Source: Trichoplusia ni (lineage: Eukaryota > Arthropoda > Insecta > Lepidoptera > Noctuidae). Taken from it: 64,000 nucleotides of DNA. The notes below the pieces were generated by a model that searched no databases, was not told the origin of the DNA, and saw only the letters and a program-made list of their open reading frames with translations. Position numbers and translations under genes: made by a program. The stretch covers positions 6,031,657 through 6,095,656 of the forward strand of contig NC_039482.1 in the NCBI RefSeq assembly GCF_003590095.1, written 5' to 3'. Shown here in pieces: positions 59,501 through 64,000 of this stretch. Position 1 is the stretch's first letter, and every line of letters starts with the position of its first letter.

Positions 59501-59519
59501 GGTATCTGAGGCAGATACC
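59501..59519. other. 8 bp-stem hairpin
   Basis: GGTATCTG, AGG, CAGATACC: small perfect inverted repeat of unknown meaning. Confidence 0.3.
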
Positions 59520-59879
59520 TTACCATCAAAGGCGAGTATCCATCTCTAGCAAACTTGTTAAGCACCTTCCACGAGATTAAGTTAAAAGATATTAAGGATT
59601 ATACTCGCTCTCTTGTGAACTCAACTGAATACTTCATCGTTTGAAGAATTTGTATAATCAACTGCGGTATCTCATACGTTGAGTTGTGTGCCAAGATTCA
59701 GGATTCCCAGTTAGCATAAACAGACTTATGCGGATTTTTGGGCATGTGTAAATAAAATTAAGTTTATTCTTTAGTTTTCTTTAGTAAATATAACAAGTAC
59801 ATAATGTCTAGCTTTAATAACTGCTGGTGATGACACTGACTGATGACTGACATTACACTGACGTTGCGAATTTTAACGC

Positions 59880-59970
59880 TAGCACTATTTTCACTTGGCT
59901 AACTCTTGGTAGTTCGTAAAGTGACTCGGGAGTAGAGCTATGAGTCGCATATTCGAGTCCTGGTGTTTGA
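59880..59970 (+). repeat. Possible tRNA-related SINE relic
   Basis: GTAAAGTGACTCGGGAGTAG, AGCTATGAGTCGCATATTCG and AGTCCTGGTG resemble a decayed tRNA-like head: ATTCGAGTCCT is close to the B box GGTTCGANNCC. No A box or foldable tRNA is evident, so it is not called a tRNA gene. Confidence 0.3.
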
Positions 59971-60800
59971 ACTTTTCCAAAAACGTTAATTTCAAATATA
60001 AAACTAATTGTAAACTAAACGTACCGTCCGATAGTCTGTGTTGTTACCATAAATATCTCTAAAGAACTTCACAGAATTACTCCATAAACGTTACAGTTGT
60101 ACCGCAAATGTAAAACTACCGTCATTCTAATCACACTTATTTCTGTAAAACTTTTCTTCTAGTTTCTGTAGACGTGGCATGTCATGCGGTAGTGCTAACG
60201 ACAGCATTACGATGGTAAATGGCAAGAAGTTGTAGCAGGTAACAAATCTACCACAACCGCTAAATTTACCGCTGCAAATTATAATGAATAATCTGCACTT
60301 ACCGTGGAATATAAGGAAAGTAGATAAGTAACGGAATATGCAAAGATTATGCCTTGTACTAATACGTGGATATTAAAAGGTTTCATTCAATTTGCAGAGA
60401 TGTTTTCGTTAACTCTTGACTTGACGACAACTTTATATTTATTGTCGCCTAGGTTTATCTTCGAAATGGAAGTAAAACATAAATATCTATGTGGAAACAT
60501 ATTTTTCGATCTTTTCAACGTTTTTGATCCTCCAGCAAGACGTCCAATAAGATGCAAAGTTAATAAAGGAAAAACATGCATCATACTTCATATTCTGGTT
60601 GATATCACAAAATTTGAAAATCAAGTGACACGCCAGCTTGCATCCAAGCGAAGTTTAAACAGATTTTGAACACTGTCAGGCTGCTTCAATACTCTTCAAT
60701 AGGACATTTAATAATCTTTGCTGTCGATTTAAAACCGTGTGAATTTTCGCAAGTATTCCATTGTGTGGTTGTAATTAAAATGATTGCTACATTGTCGCTA

Positions 60801-60830
60801 CATGATGAGTCCGTGGGATGAGGTCAGTGG
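60801..60830 (+). ncRNA. Degenerate hammerhead-ribozyme-like motif
   Basis: CATGATGAGTCCGTGGGATG then AGGTC resembles the hammerhead core CUGAUGA, stem II (GUCC-GUG-GGAU) and GAAA. The base corresponding to C3 is A, and the GAAA box reads GAGG. Two catalytic positions are therefore changed and no convincing stems I or III were found. If real it is an inactive relic, as found inside some retroelements; it may be chance. Confidence 0.15.
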
Positions 60831-61218
60831 ATTGCGATGCTTGTCACGATAATAGCTTGATTTGATATCTTATTTAGGTATAGTTAAGGCAGTAAATTAT
60901 ATCAGAAGAGCTTTTTGATCTGCTTTTTATTTTAACAAGTCTCTTTATTAACCTATTACTATAACTTGTTACGAAAATAGATATATCGTTACCAGGGGTG
61001 TTTTGGCAAATGTAAAAAAGCACTTGTCATAAGTTTGTTCAAGTATTTTTAACTCAAATTTGCTTTCAATTTTAGAAATACTTGCAACGGCATCAACATC
61101 ACAGTATTTGCACATAAAGTGCATGGATTAATACAGGATATGATTTTCATACTTGAATTAATACCTCACCGTTACCCGTCATTAAGTACTTATTCACACA
61201 ACACGACGCAGAATGCTC

Positions 61219-61250
61219 AAACAGTTCATCACGAAGATGATGAACTGTTT
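61219..61250. other. 13 bp-stem perfect hairpin
   Basis: AAACAGTTCATCA, loop CGAAGA, then TGATGAACTGTTT. It is a perfect stem, with no pre-miRNA-like extension and no match to a microRNA I know. Confidence 0.45.
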
Positions 61251-63727
61251 CTGCCTGTTTGTGCATAAATATGACCTGAAGGACACACATACTTCTCTAA
61301 ATACTTAGTCCATATAAAGGTTTATATTCACTTCCATAACATCATAATCATGGACATTAAACACGTTGACATTTTATAGTATAAGTTAAACATGTTTAGT
61401 GCACGCTACGTAAAATGAATCGACGTGTTTCGCCCACGCTTGCATGAATATGGATTCGTTTCGTCCCTACATTTAGATGATTTTGATATTATTTTATTTT
61501 ATGCAGTTTACTGTATTTTTGATTAGTTAGTAGCTGAATCTCCCGAGTCTCGAGCAGACATGCTTTCGAAAATACTTTACAATTACAATGGAGAATTCGA
61601 TTTTCCCTTTCATCAAATTATTACTCCAAAAATGTTAATATTAATTTATTAATTATTACTTCGAATCTCGAAGATTTTTTTCTGACAAACAAAAGACTTA
61701 GTACAATCTACCTCTGAACATTATAATATTAGATTTAGACATCGGATGACACATTCATAACGGTGACACGAGCGTATCGAATCCGTGACGAATCGATCAG
61801 AGTGCAGAGAACTGCGTGACTTATGTCTCCACATCGGATGCGGCGATCGAAACAATCGATTTAAATCGTAATCGATTATACGAGTGGAATTACCAGACTG
61901 TCTATCGCCACCTCTTAAAGCAGTACTTTTAAAGGTTAGACAGTGGAGTCTTTACTTCACAGCTTGACGTTTTAATTTAAGAGTTGGTAGTACGTTCACA
62001 AAAAAATATAAATACAAAAATGTGTATTGTCAAAAACGACCTCAGGAGCCTTTTCTTCAGGTAGAATATCATCAAATGACTGCTTCTGCTCTTGGTTGAG
62101 CAGAGGGTAGTGTCGGTCTTTTACCTTAGTCTATATCCTAATTGACAAAATATAAATCTTAGCCAAAAAAATACCCATCTGCCATAGAGCTTCTTAAAAT
62201 CTAAAGAATCTAATACCACTATTCCCCACTTCTGCCCCATTCTGGAAGGTTCTGAAGTCCTCTCAATCTGCGTCTTACCGCACGTGTCCAAGTGGCTGCG
62301 TCCTTTATAGGTCACCAGGACGGCGCCTAATTACACGGGGTAGGGAATGTGGGTCTTCGGTTGACCTAGCCTAGACGAAAATACTGCACTACTGCAATTG
62401 AAATTTCACGTACTAGAGTACTGTATGTATACTGCACTTGGTATACTGTTTTTTACTGGTTCTAATTTTAAAGAATGGAAAGCTACGTTTATTTAATACT
62501 TGATGGGGAAGATGATGATAGGTGTTTAGCTACGTTTAGGAATATATATTTTTATATATATCAACAATTTACTTTGAAGTTTATTTATCTAGAAGATGCG
62601 TGAAGAAAACTATAAGTAATGGTTGCAATTTTTAAGTAAATATTTTCGTACCGTCCGAAATGTTCATAATGGTTTACAATGTCACTATCAGACTAGCTTA
62701 CGGTACAACTACTGTAACTACTATCAAAATCAAAAGTGAAAGTTGTAAATATTAATTCAAGTTCCACGGTACCGGTAAAACAGTTCATACACAGGTCAAC
62801 AGACTCTAAAAACATAAATGTCTGAAAAAATGAATAAGTCGTAAAATCAGCTATTACAACTATTCAAATAGGACGGAAGAGTTAAAGTATAGTATCAAAA
62901 ACAATTAAATTCCGCCACACGAAAATCATTAAAAATAATGCTAGTATTAGGTCCACATTAAAGGAGGACTTACCAACTGGACTAGTTGATACAGGAATTT
63001 GGCACCTGGAAAAGAAGATATTGTCTTAACATACTTCATTTGTGTTTTGCATGTCTTGGGTTTAGCGAATAATCATGAAAAAGTACATAAACACTCCGTG
63101 ACATGCTATAGTGACTCGTAATTCCGATTTTGTTAAAACGTTAACTGTTTTATTATGCGACAATTTCATGAAAAACATTAAGTGCCGCAAATAGTTAAAA
63201 ATTACAGGAGTCATCATATCATCTTTCAGCCATTTATGTCCCTAAAAGTATAACTCTTGTTGAATACTACCACATAAGGGAATCTAGGAATAATCCTTCT
63301 CCGTTACTGGCAAAAATAAATTAAGTAAAGAACCACATAAACAAACAAAATAAAGAGATCCTTAACGCAATCCAAATCTTATCCCAACCTACCCACGTCT
63401 TAACCTTTAGGAGTGCTTAATTTCAAGTTCAGCTCAAATGAAGTGTGACGTCAGAGCTCCCTGCTATTGTTGAATCTATACAAGCCATTAGTCCTTGTCA
63501 CATGGCGGTGACACGTTTCTAAAGCTGGTTCTACGGATGTATGGAAGAACCGTACAGACGACTTTTGAGCCTTCGGAACGGATATACACATGAGGTGATA
63601 AAAGACCGTTTAGCAAAAACGGGCCACTGGTCCGTATGGGATTTGCTCCCGTTTGAGTCCATACAGCGGACGATTATTTGGGAACTGCTAACATAATCTG
63701 TACATAAAGACTATCACCAATTTTCAC
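61251..63727. other. Noncoding stretch
   Basis: AT-rich; GC-richer patches at 61.75-61.86 and 62.22-62.37 kb are unrecognised. GATGATGATAGG near 62.51 kb is a short simple repeat. No gene is supported. Confidence 0.4.
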
Positions 63728-63900
63728 CCGACTTAAAAAAAGTAGGAGGTTTTCAATTCTCTCTGTATTATTTCGTTTTTCAACAAACAAACATTTCGTT
63801 TGTTACCTCGTTACCTTATAAACAGATTATGTTGATCCTTTTTTCAGTTAACAAGAAATAGTTATCATTTCAACCCATGAAATTTAATCAAAGTTGGCTG
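63728..63900 (+). repeat. Retroelement-type repeat, second copy
   Basis: Contains CACCCGACTTAAAAAAAGTA, GGAGGTTTTCAATTCTCTCT and GTTTGTTACCTCGTTACC, in the same order as at 37.39-37.50 kb. Diverged. Confidence 0.5.
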
Positions 63901-64000
63901 AGTTGCTTTTGTAGTTAAAATATTATTTATTAATAATATTATAACGGTTATGGGTGAAAATCGTTGCTCGACATCATGTAGTGCGCTCTCAACTATGAGA

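Noticed and set aside
59880..59970. tRNA gene
   Set aside because: Only a B-box-like segment; no cloverleaf can be drawn. No functional tRNA or rRNA gene was found anywhere in the window.
60349..60669. 106-codon plus-strand open frame
   Set aside because: With roughly 7% stop codons per codon at this composition, a handful of frames this long are expected in 64 kb. No domain, splice site or coding bias seen.
63960..64000. Seventeenth palindromic element copy at the window end
   Set aside because: TGTAGTGCGCTCTCAAC is only loosely similar and the rest is cut off; cannot be supported.
1..64000. CRISPR array, operons, prophage or other bacterial systems
   Set aside because: No regularly spaced direct repeats, no compact gene organisation and clear eukaryotic repeat content.

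Overview
This is a 64 kb window of eukaryotic DNA. It is AT-rich and almost entirely noncoding. Its repeats point to a moth or butterfly (Lepidoptera). They include several copies of a Helitron-like element that ends in the 'GTTGCCCGCGACTTCGT' signature next to CTAG, relics of the 'CCCACTGCTGGGCACAGGC' SINE-like family, a non-LTR retrotransposon tail of the 'GGAGGCCTATGCCCAGCAG' type, and a repeat ending in 'TACGGAAC'. Recognising these families is from memory and was not checked against a database. I cannot name the species. There is no bacterial gene organisation, and the longest open frames (about 105 to 131 codons) are about what chance predicts at this base composition.

The window looks like a large intron or intergenic interval. 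Real genic signals are few. (1) At 27.43-27.50 kb on the minus strand there is a convincing short first coding exon: a start codon with an in-frame upstream stop, 22 codons, and a consensus GTAAGT donor. A TATA-like box lies about 115 bp upstream and a GC-rich patch about 1.3 kb upstream. (2) At 19.7-20.4 kb on the plus strand lie the last 51 codons of histone H2A.Z (H2Av), a long 3' UTR and a genomic A14 tract, best read as a 5'-truncated processed retrocopy. (3) At 56.1-56.4 kb a strongly GC-rich island resembles a promoter or noncoding first exon, with good donors only on the minus strand. If it and the 27.5 kb exon belong to one minus-strand gene, most of the window is its first intron; that is inference. 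(4) Two weak candidate terminal exons lie on the plus strand at 57.5 and 58.6 kb.

Layout: 0-15 kb holds the H2A-free repeat-rich part: a 392 bp MITE-like element with 53 bp inverted ends, three Helitron-like copies, a LINE tail and a perfect RFX X-box. 15-34 kb has SINE-like insertions (two flanked by 12 bp direct repeats), the H2A.Z retrocopy and the first coding exon. 34-50 kb has a perfect 76 bp inverted repeat with a 6 bp loop at 37.94-38.10 kb, a fourth Helitron-like copy and a 97 bp tandem duplication. 50-64 kb has the GC-rich island, the weak exon candidates, a degenerate hammerhead-like motif and retroelement debris.

The most unusual signal is a dispersed family of short two-fold symmetric elements. 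Each has about 50 bp of core: half-site GAAGCGAGAYRNCGCTCTACA-like, a short spacer, then its reverse complement. The symmetry often continues outward into CAACAGTC...ACTTTAA and GGTAGGCCCC flanks. I count sixteen copies between position 1 and 50.9 kb, about one per 3-4 kb, in unique noncoding surroundings. I do not recognise it as a named family.
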